DNA from: Ectocarpus siliculosus
Taxonomy: Eukaryota > Sar > Phaeophyceae > Ectocarpales > Ectocarpaceae
Assembly (NCBI GenBank): GCA_000310025.1
Contig: FN648069.1
Coordinates: 154,631-218,630 of the forward strand
Direction: 5' to 3'
Length of the DNA stretch: 64,000 nt
Shown one piece after another: positions 34,001 through 43,005 of this stretch. The translations under genes and the position numbers were made by a program. Position 1 is the stretch's first letter. Each line of letters starts with the position of its first letter. The notes beneath the pieces were generated by a model, which saw only the letters and a program-made list of their open reading frames with translations, searched no databases and was not told where the DNA came from.

Positions 34001-36302
34001 GACGTCTCGCGGGTCGGCGGGTGTGGCAATACAGCCGGGTGAAGCTCAGCGAGTTCAGAACAGCCGGGGCTCGCACGACTTGCTCGACGAAATCCGGGCG
34101 GACGAGGACGGAGAGGAGCAGGAAAGAGCTGTAAGCGATAAACTAGTGGCCTCAGGAAGCAGCAGCAGCGGCGGTGGTGGGAGCGGGAGCAGCAGCGACG
34201 TTGAGAGCCGGAGCGGGAACGGGAGCGAGAACGGGGGTGGCGCTCACCACGAGGTAGGTGTTCGCCATTCAAAAGCGCAATGTCTCTGAAACTTGACTTT
34301 AGGTGAAATAAGGATAATCTTGCTTTCGCTGGAAGAACAACGGCTAGAAATGGGTGCAGGCAAACCCGAGTCGCCACACACTGCATGTTGTTCGAACCTT
34401 CGTATCGACTGCCTCTCTTTTATCCAATTTTTCCATAGGAGGACGACATTTCCGTGCCCAGGCGGTCGAACAGGGTGCCGGGGTCTTCTGCGCTGGAAAG
34501 GACCAGCGTGGTTCGCCTGCTCGACCAAATTCGGGCGGACGACCCAAGGGTCGAGATTCTGAAGCTGCACGACTACCTCCCAGCGGACGTGAGCACGCCC
34601 ATCATAAACGCCGTGCTGAAGGCGTTGATGTGCAACAGCAACTGTCAAGCTCTGTACATTCAGAACGTAAGCATCGGTTTTCGAGACGAGCAGCTTAGGA
34701 TGCTGGCCAAGGTGCTACGCAGGGGCAACATCTGGTGCCTGAATGCGGGAGAGAACTCCGGGATCACGCCGTCCGCGTGGTGGTGGTTTGTCGAGGAGAT
34801 AAAGACAACAAGCGTCACGGTAAGCGCGAAGCAGTATGTACGGTGTCGTTCATGTTGCTGTGCGTGGATGCGTTTACAACTGCTGGAACGAGTTGACCAT
34901 TCCTGTCTTTTTGCTTTGCCCGCCCTGATCGTTCGTTCGTACAGCACGCTTATCTCAGCGAGGAATGCATCCCTTGCGGTCTCACCGAGACCATGCAGAA
35001 GGCCATCCGTGCCAACAGAGCCAAGCACACCCGCCACAAGTCGGCTTCAAATGTGGAAGTAATACGGCGATGTACCAACATGTGGTGAGAGAGTTTGTAC
35101 TACATGACCATTCTGTGCCCTTATTTTTGAAAAGTGCGCCGAGAGAAGCAGCACCACTGGCCTCCTTTTTTAAGCGCCCATTGCCCCCATTTTCCCAGGT
35201 GGAATCCCATACACTCCAGCAAACTGCAGGCGGAGCTGAAGGCGGCCGCAGCAGCAGCGAAGGGGAGCCAGGATCAAGCGTCGAGACAGGCATCAGCGGT
35301 GGCACGAGGTGGTGGATGCATTTCGAGCAGCAGCAGCTGCAGCAGCAGCAGCAGCAGCAGTAGCGGCGGCGGCGGTGGGAGCGAAGGCGTTGAGAGCGGA
35401 ACGTCATCGGGGTCGGAAGCAGCACGAGCAGCAGCACTACAAGCAGCCGCCGGGAAGACGAGCGGGGGTGGGAGCGCAGGTGCGTCTTCCACCGCTGCCA
35501 AGGGGAAGGGAGAAAGAAACAGAAACGCGGGGCAGCGGGAGCAGACAGATGCTCGAGGTGGCCGAAACAAACGGCGCCGTAGCGGAGGAGCTGGGAGAAA
35601 CGCGGCAACAGCTTCTGCTGCGGAGTGCGACTCGAAGAAAGCTTGTGGAACAGGGCGGGCAGAGAAGATGCCTGACGAGCCGAAGAGCCGGCAGGAGGTG
35701 TGGGATGCTGGATTCGATGATGACGAGGCGGCTATGGACTTCGACGATGCATGTTACGAGAGCGACGTGGACGCCAGGGAAGAATTGGCACAAGAGGAGA
35801 AGAAGGAGAGGGAAGCCTGGGAAAGAGAGAGGAAAGGCGAGCGAGAAAAGGAGAGGCAGAAACAGACGAGCAAGACGTTTCATCGAATAAAGGTGCTTTC
35901 ATCATATACAGAGTAGAAGGAGAATGTCGTGGGAAGAGAGGTAGGTGCATGGGGCAAATCAGAGCAGGTAGAAACTCGGTGTGTACTTGAGCACCCTTCG
36001 ATTGACCGCTAACTCTCTTTTCCACTGTTTCGTGCAATTTTTACGACGTTCATCGCCACAAGACTCCCAGTGAAAAGGAGGGTGAGCGTTTGCATGAAGC
36101 CCCTGTACAGGTGTTTCCTGGAGACACTATCCCGGTGGACTATATCAGGAGCTGGGGTGCTAAATTCGGCTTCCATGACAAGAGTAGGTGTGGCTACTGC
36201 AACGCTGGCACCGAGCTTAAGACGACCGAGGAACAGAAGACAGAGCGAACGGACCTAGAACTGCTGGTTCGAAATAAAAGGTATGTCAGACTCAGATTCT
36301 AG
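31035..36302 (+). CDS. Large EsV-1-7 cysteine/histidine-repeat protein
   Basis: Eight exons: 31035-31098, 31648-32903, 33163-33600, 33789-34253, 34439-34819, 34945-35084, 35199-35892, 36063-36302, giving about 1225 residues. The last acceptor is AAG and is less certain. The N-terminus has three EsV-1-7 units (C-x4-C, about 13-22 residues, C-x2-H, about 12-residue linker): CADKRC...CFAH, CKYAGC...CSEH, CAEPEC...CGYH. The first unit is split by intron 1. EsV-1-7 proteins, including Ectocarpus IMMEDIATE UPRIGHT, are a large brown-algal family with a presumed metal-binding fold. About 600 residues of Ala/Gly/Ser/Glu low complexity follow. Then comes a folded segment with LRR-like helices (RVEILKLHDYL, CQALYIQNVSIGF, RGNIWCLNAGEN) ending TNMWWNPIHSSKL, a charged helix, and a CGYC tail. 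The C-terminal half is unassigned. A tandem motif array precedes the gene. Confidence 0.75.
32889..32970 (+). repeat. Exon-intron boundary module A
   Basis: The sequence encoding HEHE before the GTGGGT donor, and the first about 70 intron bases (GGCGATTCCAACGCGCC, TGTGTCTGAAACTTGACTTT, then GCTTTCGCC), are repeated at 34240-34325 and 41975-42030. The shared boundary shows that exon-intron modules were copied within the EsV-1-7 locus. Confidence 0.7.
34240..34325 (+). repeat. Exon-intron boundary module B
   Basis: HHE codons, a GTAGGT donor, then CGCCATTCAAAAGCGCAATG, TCTCTGAAACTTGACTTTAG and GCTTTCGCT. The downstream acceptor context TTCCATAGGAG also matches the one after module A (33155-33165 and 34431-34441). 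Confidence 0.7.
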
Positions 36303-36953
36303 GGTTGGAGTTGGTGGAAGGGCGAACTATATTTATGTGTTGATCTCCGACGAGTGAATGCGTCGGTTTGCCAGACGCCGTTTGACACCCGACCCCCTGT
36401 TTGTTTGTGTTCCAGAGCGGAGGGGGAGGGAGGTGGCGATGGAGGGGAGTAGGGCAGCAAGACCCGTAGAAGGGGGGAGGAGGCGGGCAGAACGTGCGGA
36501 GCGAGCACTTGCGCGGATGCCTAGGAGGAGGCGATGAGGGAGGCGATCTGTGGGCCTGGGCTTGGAAAGCAACATGACGGTGAGTTGCATCACATTTTTT
36601 GGGGGTGGCACGTATTCGTTTCCCTTTTTTCTGCGGCGGTGATGTCGGCGGCACTGAGAAGGTGAGCTTCATCTCTCCTGGAGTCGGTGTGCTCTACATG
36701 CGTAAAGGTCTGAAGGGTGCTCTCGATACAGCAGAACTGCAAAATTTGCGGCAGCTGGTGCTACCATAACGAAACACAACAGACACCTGTGCGCTGAAAC
36801 CGAACGGCAGCATTTTAATGTTGGTGCTAAATGCACTGACTATCGTCTCGATGGATAGTTAGTGCTGGCTGCACCACACGGCGGCCCTTGTGTTGCTTCT
36901 CCCAAAAACAAGCAGAAACTGTCCAGAGCGGCGCCTATACTCAACAGAGGTGT
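36303..36953. other. 3' flank of the EsV-1-7 gene
   Basis: No coding signal. Purine-rich on the plus strand (GGAGG runs at 36420-36545), giving Pro/Ser/Arg-rich artefact frames on the minus strand. Confidence 0.45.
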
Positions 36954-37290
36954 TCACCATCCCCTGTTCCAGTATCGATAAAAGCTCCCGAGAAGCGCCG
37001 AGCAGATAGAATACTGAATTTCAAAATCTTCAAAAAAAACACCATCTTGCGCCAGTCGCGCAACACACTTCTTCCGCATGCCCCTCGGCAGGAACTCAAT
37101 CGAAGACCTAGTTTCTCCCCACAGAATGTACTCTAGGCTGTCCTCCCAGGCCTCGCTCTGGCGTATTGTCAACCACCTCGTTTCTTAGCATGCGGTACCG
37201 GCGCTGAAACTCGGCTTCCTTCTGCTCGTCCGCGCGAATCCTCTGCCTGATATTCGCACAGTTTTTTACTCGCCATGTCCATCCCAACAA
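36954..37290 (-). pseudogene. Frameshifted lysine/arginine-rich fragment
   Basis: Reading leftward, one frame gives a basic helical segment (RADEQKEAEFQRRYRMLRNE) to about 37165. The sensible continuation, EAWEDSLEYILWGETRSSIE, lies in another frame through to 36954. A one-base shift at about 37160-37170 joins them. This may be the end of the gene starting at 38212 or 39756, or an unrelated relic. Function is not recognised. A sequencing error is the alternative. Confidence 0.35.
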
Positions 37291-37636
37291 CAGCTGATCG
37301 TAATGTCGTTAAATTCTGACGCTTTGTCCCCGTCACAACGATTCGTGGCATGGCGGATGTCCAGTGTGTCAGCTAGGGCACACCTTTCCTGTGAAAGCGC
37401 GGCTCACACAAAGTTTGCTCGACGACTCGCGTTCTACGCACTCATGTTCTTTCTCACAACGTCTCCATTCTTGTCCAACCCCACGCATTCCCCCACGACT
37501 GGACCCACGAACGCAGCGTTCCCGGGATACCATATGGTAATTCTGTGCCAAGACTTGAGCTTTCAAAAAAGGAATGGCGGGCCAGCGTCTGCAAAGAATC
37601 CATCTTACTACTCTGAAAATGACACACCTGATATTT

Positions 37637-38212
37637 TCAGCTAACAACAACCGCCGACGAACTCTCTTTCTTCTCCGCAACATAAAGTTGCGCTCTGATC
37701 ACCCTACAACCGTATGTCGGAGGGGGCCCCGACTCGATGTCCACGGTGTCCGCCTCGAGGGTGGCCCACGCCTCGTCGATCCGCTCCTGCTTGTGCTTGC
37801 CCCAGCCGGTGTTTTCGGTCTTCATGCCGTTGCACGTGTATTTTACATCCTTGGAGGCTTGCTTGGCGTTGCCGTACAAAATATCGACCGGAACTGGGAG
37901 TTGACAGGCGCTGAGGATATAGAATGCGTCGTGGTGGGCCTGTCGAACTCTGTAACCACTCGTCACCAACCAGATGTTTTCCTTCGCTTTGAAGAAGGGC
38001 CTGAGCTCCACGAGGTTCCTGTTCATGGCAGCAGCGAAGTCAGGCGCTTGGTAGTAGTCGTCGCCGATGTTCCCGTCGGACGTGAGATCATTCAGCAGCT
38101 TCAGAGCATCTTTCGTTTTCGCCAGCATTTCCTTTGAGATTCCATGAGTGGAGCAGCCGATGAGCCAGCCAGGCCAACATGCTTGCAGACGAGTTGTGGC
38201 ACGTCTACACAC
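37637..38212 (-). CDS. Unrecognised 191-codon frame of the virus-like cluster
   Basis: A long minus-strand frame has balanced composition, in contrast to its Arg/Pro-rich shadow on the plus strand. It contains helical segments (ALKLLNDLTSDGN, FAAAMNRNLVELRPFFKAKE) and a charged stretch with TGWGKHKQERIDEAWATLE. No cysteine cluster, signal peptide or membrane segment is seen. I do not recognise a family. Its neighbours on the same strand are the KilA-N-like frame (38953-39756) and the frameshifted fragment to the left. The 3' end may be at a donor near 37700 instead of the in-frame stop. Confidence 0.45.
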   Translation of the reverse strand: MCRRATTRLQACWPGWLIGCSTHGISKEMLAKTKDALKLLNDLTSDGNIGDDYYQAPDFAAAMNRNLVELRPFFKAKENIWLVTSGYRVRQAHHDAFYILSACQLPVPVDILYGNAKQASKDVKYTCNGMKTENTGWGKHKQERIDEAWATLEADTVDIESGPPPTYGCRVIRAQLYVAEKKESSSAVVVS

Positions 38213-38952
38213 GCCTTGACTTGTAAAGTTTGGGGTAAATTTTTATTTGCGGAGACAACAACCCAACTTGGGTCAGCTCCTGATTGTTTACCCAGAACTT
38301 ACGACGCCGAAGTACACCGCCTGTGTGAAAACGTCTTGCGAAGAAAACGAGTCTGATCGGTTGTCTTTACAAAAAGTGCGCAAGCGCCTTTCTGTTCTCA
38401 AAGCCGGAGAAGCCAGGCGTAACGCCATGATTGTTGAATATGTTAAGATTGCGGCCATCCTCGAAGGGGCCAAGCTTGACGCCATGATTGCCGACCTGGC
38501 TTAGTTTCTTTACTTTCAACGACTTGACTGCCACAATATAGTCTTCATCGCTCGCACGTCACAATCGGGCAACAACACGAGCACATATGTATTGAAATCG
38601 TAGTCACGCGCGATCATGCGGACACATGGGAATATCCGCCCCGCCCCCCCCGGGCTGTTTCAGAGGGTGCTTGTCCTCTCGGGCCATGGGTCTGGCCTCC
38701 CTCGTCTGTTCTTCCTCTTCACGCGCGACGAGCTCCTCGCGAACGGCTCCAACATGGCGGTGGCGACAAAGCAAAGACACCACTACATCTCCATATTCCC
38801 GAATCAGCGCCTTCCAACTCGTCCGTGCACGGCCGTATTCATCCCGTTTACAGGATGATATTGGGCCTCTATTAACGTGTGCTGTGCGCGTCAGGTGCAT
38901 GCGTTTTTCGAAAGGACCTTGGTGACACTGGCTTGTCGATCCGCAAGCAAGC

Positions 38953-39756
38953 TTATATCTCCTCGCACGTGAAACAAGCGTCTACTTCGGTGAGGGCGGC
39001 CATGGTATCTAAAATGTGAAATACTGTGCACGAATCGAACTCGAACTCATAGCCGAAATCAGACATCCAGCTGTAACAGCTCATGACGTTGTCGCAACGC
39101 TTGCGCTTGAGCGAGATGTCCTTTTCTTCGATTTCCTGGCGCTTACGTTTAAGAGACTGCTCGACCATTTGTTTGGCGAACTGCTCGCGATCTTCATCAG
39201 ACAGGAACCGAAATCCAGGTGGCATGTCATCAACACCCGCGGTCGCGGCCTTGTTCGATTCTTGGTCGACGTCGATCTTGTTGTCCATGGTGGGCTCCCC
39301 CCGATCTTCAGCACAAACGAACTCGAAGCCGGGTGGTATGTCTCGCAGCTGGTCCGCGGCCACCTTGCTGGCATTCGCGCGCAGGCTTGCTTCTCGCATG
39401 GCGATGTGACGCGTCTCGGTTTCCTCCACGAGCCTTGTCTCTCCGCCCAGAGCTTTGCACACCTTGTGCGAGATGTCGCGACGAACGTCATCCGCAATTA
39501 CGCCGGGCAAGAGCCATACAATCGCGATAAGCATGTGGACGCCTGCCACCAGCGTGAGCCTCCCCCTGTTGTTGATTTGAACTCTGAGGAAGTTGTAATC
39601 CCTGTCGGGGGTGACGCCGAGGAGCTTGCGAATAGCTCCCTCGGCCTCCTCTCCGTCACATTTGAGGACCAGTTGAGCGACGTCCGTGACAGAGCCCTTG
39701 TTTGATGCACGGTCGACGCGTATTCCGGCGTCCATGTTGCTATTTAGTTTCGGCAT
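38953..39756 (-). CDS. KilA-N/Bro-N-like DNA-binding domain protein
   Basis: A single 267-codon frame from ATG at 39756. Residues about 10-125 show the layout of an N-terminal domain common in large DNA viruses and in some algal and protist genomes: GIRVDRASNKGSVTDVAQLV, an ILKL-like core, then IAIVWLLPGVIADDVRRD and KALGGETRLVEETETR. I associate it with the KilA-N/Bro-N (antirepressor-type) group. DNA binding is known for that group and inferred here. The middle has two PPGFEF/PPGFRF repeats, each followed by an acidic patch. A basic KRKR-rich helix follows near residue 205 as a possible nuclear signal. No introns are needed. Neighbouring frames on the same strand are damaged, so the gene may be a relic of an inserted viral or viral-like segment. 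Confidence 0.55.
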   Translation of the reverse strand: MPKLNSNMDAGIRVDRASNKGSVTDVAQLVLKCDGEEAEGAIRKLLGVTPDRDYNFLRVQINNRGRLTLVAGVHMLIAIVWLLPGVIADDVRRDISHKVCKALGGETRLVEETETRHIAMREASLRANASKVAADQLRDIPPGFEFVCAEDRGEPTMDNKIDVDQESNKAATAGVDDMPPGFRFLSDEDREQFAKQMVEQSLKRKRQEIEEKDISLKRKRCDNVMSCYSWMSDFGYEFEFDSCTVFHILDTMAALTEVDACFTCEEI

Positions 39757-39788
39757 ACATTTTAATTGTTGGTGGATAAACGAGATAT

Positions 39789-40070
39789 TTACGCCATCAT
39801 CACGCCCGGAAGAGGGCGTTCGATCACATCGTCATCCCTCTGGAAGGCGTGGACGACGGACACCGCGGCGACGCTGTCCTCCGCGGACACTTTCGACACG
39901 TACTTCTTCGCGCTTTCGGGTACCGTGCGCATCCACCTCACGTTCATGCCCATCTGTTTCTTCCGTCGCGCTTTTCTCTGATCCGCCGCCACTCGTTTGC
40001 GCTTCTCTTGTTCAGCGCGCTTGTCTTGGCGAACTCTCTCCATCCAAGCGTTGACCTCGTTGGCGTGGTC
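39789..40070 (-). CDS. Basic coiled segment, unrecognised
   Basis: The frame starts around DHANEVNAW, passes through a long Lys/Arg/Gln/Glu helix (KRAEQEKRKRVAADQRKARR) and ends in a stop at 39789. It overlaps the frame at 40012-40390 in a different phase. A one-base shift near 40070 would make them one protein, following FAHKN. Whether that is a lesion, a splice or an error is unclear. No domain is recognised. Confidence 0.35.
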   Translation of the reverse strand, partial: DHANEVNAWMERVRQDKRAEQEKRKRVAADQRKARRKKQMGMNVRWMRTVPESAKKYVSKVSAEDSVAAVSVVHAFQRDDDVIERPLPGVMMA

Positions 40071-40390
40071 CGTTCTTGTGAGCGAACGTCATGTTTCTCG
40101 GAATGACACCGGGGATAGCTTTGGGGATGACTGTTTTGCATGTGTGTTGACCGTGGTACGAGCTGTGACCCTCCCTGATATTGACCGGCATCGTCGACCG
40201 CACGAGAGGCATGAGCTCATCATCCGGTGTTGCGGTCCACATGTACCACATTGATTTCGAGGCCCTTGATGCAGTCCGGGTACGTCGGGGTACCTTGCAA
40301 TTATTTCTACATACGATGCACTCGCGCTCGACAGTGGCCTTCAGGTGTCCGATGCCCGGGTTCTGCTCGAGGTTGCAGAGGGTTTGTCGT
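40012..40390 (-). CDS. Cysteine-containing frame, possible zinc finger
   Basis: Open from just after a stop at about 40393 to 40012. The first third reads LCNLEQNPGIGHLKATVERE followed by CIVCRNNCKV. Cys, His and a C-x2-C-x3-C group are spaced as in a small metal-binding finger. The rest (TVIPKAIPGVIPRNMTFAHK) is unassigned. It belongs to the same minus-strand cluster as the KilA-N-like gene. Start codon and splicing are unresolved. Confidence 0.35.
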
Positions 40391-40399
40391 TGACTTTAG

Positions 40400-40765
40400 T
40401 CATTTCTGCTTGACGCTTTCGATAGCGGCCGGGATGGTGGCATAGACGACGCCTTTTGAGCGTCGGAAGGCTCCCGCGAATGATGCCATGGACTTCGCAT
40501 CGGGCGAGAAGGCAGTCACGAGATCGATGTCTACGTCGGCGAGCATTACTGTTTTTGAAACCTGGCAGTATGCGTGTGCGCGTGTCTGAAATTCGTGTGT
40601 TGTTTCCGGTTTAAAATCATCAGTGGTGGTAAACTTGCAATGTTTCATTTTGCGACGGCTGCGCTCGTTGGAAATCCGCACCGACTGCGAGGCACGGTGT
40701 GTCTCGTGTGCGAAGGAACACGTATTATTTCGAACAAGAAAATTCGTTGGAGCAATACCACAAGT
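40400..40765 (-). CDS. Unrecognised first frame of the minus-strand cluster
   Basis: Open from about 40765 to a stop at 40400. Its protein-like part is RSRRKMKHCKFTTTDDFKPE, then TVMLADVDIDLVTAFSPDAK and SMASFAGAFRRSKGVVYATI. No known family is seen. There is no ATG at the proper end, so the true start is either at internal Met codons or in an unseen exon to the right. Confidence 0.35.
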   Translation of the reverse strand, partial: TCGIAPTNFLVRNNTCSFAHETHRASQSVRISNERSRRKMKHCKFTTTDDFKPETTHEFQTRAHAYCQVSKTVMLADVDIDLVTAFSPDAKSMASFAGAFRRSKGVVYATIPAAIESVKQK

Positions 40766-40963
40766 TGAGTTTCAAAACCTCAAAAAGAAGGTGTGCAGAC
40801 AACCCCGTGAGAAGAGGCTGAGATACACGACGATCATCGCCTTTCACACGGATAATTTTCAATGCAAACAGGCCGACCGGATACCCCGCAAGCATCATCA
40901 CTACACCGACGGCAATACCCTCGGTGACTAAGGGATACCAAACCAACAAGGCGTGTAGGCAAC

Positions 40964-42600
40964 ACATGACAACCCGGTGTGATCAACCTGACCACGAAGA
41001 GGTGTGAGCACAACGGTTGAAACAGATATCTTTCGTATGGCTTCCCATCAGTGAAGAAGAGACAATGTTGTGCAGACCACGCCAAGGAAGGAATGATTGA
41101 TACAAAACCAGAAATGTGTCGGTGAAGGGTGTGTAGCCACAGGGCCAATTGGTGTCGGGCGCGCTCGAATGCGTTGTGGTAAGCACAACAAAAAGGAATG
41201 GATATTCCCAAGACGCTTGCTAAAAGCACGAGGGGGTCGGTTGTCGCCACCCCTGCTCATCTGCAGGTGGGATCAAACGCGCACACACAGCTAGCTCGGC
41301 AGCAGAAACCGCAACAGCAGCTTATGTGGTAGTCACGGCGGCAACGGCCAGTGAAGCGACTTCCCACTCAGCCCTTCCGTGCCAGTGGCGGGAACAGTAG
41401 ACAGTGCACCCCTGCGTTCGAGCGTGAGTCTGTTTCGATCGACTCACGACAAGAGGGAGGGGATGGTGCAAGGGGGAAATTGAACACGAAGACCACAGCG
41501 ATGGGGAACCTGGGGCAGCCGGCGGTAGAAGAGCAGACAACAGCGAAGCCAACAGCAGCGGAGGAAGCATTGTCAGCACAAGCGCTGGCGACAGAGGAGC
41601 CAACAGCAGCACCTTCGGAGGATGTAGTGCAAACGCAGGAGCTGGGGGTAAGCAGGGTCCAACGGCAGCAGCGGCAAAAGTAGTTCAGACGGTGGTAGCG
41701 TCGGTGCGAACGTCGCAGCATCGGCAGCGGTGCCGACAAGTGTTGGGAACGCTAGCAGCAGTAGCGGCGGCCATGGCGGCGGTGGAGATGGTGGCAGCGG
41801 GAGCAGCAGTAGGGGTGGGACAGAGGAAGGGGGTGGACCGGTCGATAACAAGGCGACCAATCTATGTCTCCTCGCCACCGCCTGTCTGACTGTGGGAGCG
41901 GTGGCACGCGGGAAAGGGCGTTGTGGTGTGAGCGGGAGCGGGAGCGGGAGCGGGAGCGGAGTTGGCGATGAACACGAGGAATGTGTTGGCGATTCCAAAG
42001 CGCACTGCGTCTGAAACTTGACTTTAGTGTCTGGTGGAGGCAGCGCGGACAGTCCGTTGCTGCTGTCCGGCTCCGCGCAGGCGGCTGTCCCCGACGCTTG
42101 ACAAGAGACGCAGCCGAGCGAGGCCTTGGTGGAAGGTGACGAGGCGGTGCAGCTAGCGGAAGAGGCCGATGCCGGCGAAGTGATTGCATACAAGCCGGGA
42201 AAAGGACAGTGAGGACAGAACCGGTTTGGTGGAAAGGCAGTTCCAGTGGTCGACCAGGAAGGCCAACAGCCCTCTCGATCAGGTAGCAGAGAGGGCAGGG
42301 GGTGGCGGATGTAGGGGTGAAAGCGTCGACTGCGGCGGTGGCGGTGCTGCCGCCGGAGAGCTGGATAAGCAGGGGGGTGATCATCGCTCTGTCTCAGAGC
42401 GGGCAGAGAAGAAGTCGAAGGCGAAGAAGAAGCCTGTGTCGCACAGGGAATCGTGGGAGGTGAGATGGGCTCAGGGTTTCTGCAACGAGGAAAAGGTGCG
42501 GATGCGGAAATGTAACGGCGTATGTGCTTTGCAGTCTATCTATGGAGAAAGTACGCCTGTGGAAGCTACTTGTAGTCTAAACAACACGAGGCGCACGTGA
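40964..42600 (+). pseudogene. Decayed duplicate of the EsV-1-7 locus
   Basis: EsV-1-7 units are readable only across several breaks. CRQH at 40964 is followed by a shift. Then KRCEHNG meets TGA where the second Cys should be, and continues YLSYGF...CCADH with a 12-residue linker. After another shift, CVGEGC...CGKH ends at about 41207. Downstream, 41700-42030 repeats the Gly/Ser-rich linker and the NLCLLATACL segment (NLNLLATVCLL at about 33510 in the intact gene), plus the boundary module with TCTGAAACTTGACTTTAG. 42096-42210 matches the 33900-34060 region (EALVEGDEAVQLAEEADAGE). 42390-42480 matches the WDAGF segment. Order is kept, so this is a duplicated gene, not a chance match. It is not expected to make a working zinc-repeat protein. 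Confidence 0.7.
41975..42030 (+). repeat. Exon-intron boundary module C, decayed copy
   Basis: GTGTTGGCGATTCCAAAGCG, CACTGCGTCTGAAACTTGAC, then TTTAG. It is closest to module A. The GT donor has become GTGTTG after GAG GAAT, so the splice site is probably lost. Confidence 0.6.
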
Positions 42601-42784
42601 AATTTGTGAAGCATAGCGCTTTCAGTGATTCTACGCTGCTCGCTTGGTCGAGGACAAGAACATTTGCGCTTTCGGTCGCAGCTTCGGCTTATGGGCGTGC
42701 CGTTCATGGACTCTGTCATGGACGAGAGAGGCTCGTACGATGTAGGGTGTGCGCTGACAACGGTCGAGTTCTTGGTTTGCTTGA

Positions 42785-43005
42785 TACCGTATATGACACA
42801 AGATAACACACCCCCTTGGCCGATTTTCAAAGCTCGATTTCTCAACAGCAGGAAGAGTCACAGCGCCGAAAACGGCGGCGTTGGAACCGTCTCGTCGAGA
42901 GCTGTTCGAAAACGTATTGTTTCATTTATGCATCCTCTTCGTCGTGGAGTAATCGAGCTTTGAAAATCGGTCCAGGGGGTGTGTTATCTTGTGTCATATA
43001 CGGTA
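42785..43005. mobile_element. Intact TACCGT MITE, 221 bp
   Basis: Terminal inverted repeats of about 54 bp are nearly perfect. The left end TACCGTATATGACACAAGAT, AACACACCCCC, CCGATTTTCAAAGCTCGAT matches the reverse complement of the right end, with TGG/GGA as the only clear difference. With TA as target duplication, the element proper starts CCGTATATGAC, as in Tc1/mariner-type MITEs. The interior has no coding capacity. Damaged relatives are at 1344, 5292 and 5516. Confidence 0.85.

Noticed and set aside
33144-34076. 310-codon minus-strand frame
   Set aside because: Antisense of EsV-1-7 exons 3 and 4 and the intron between; composition follows the plus-strand Gly/Ser repeats.
37574-38137. 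187-codon plus-strand frame
   Set aside because: Antisense to the better minus-strand frame 37637-38212; its composition is Val/Arg/Gly-rich, as expected of a shadow, and it shows no domain.
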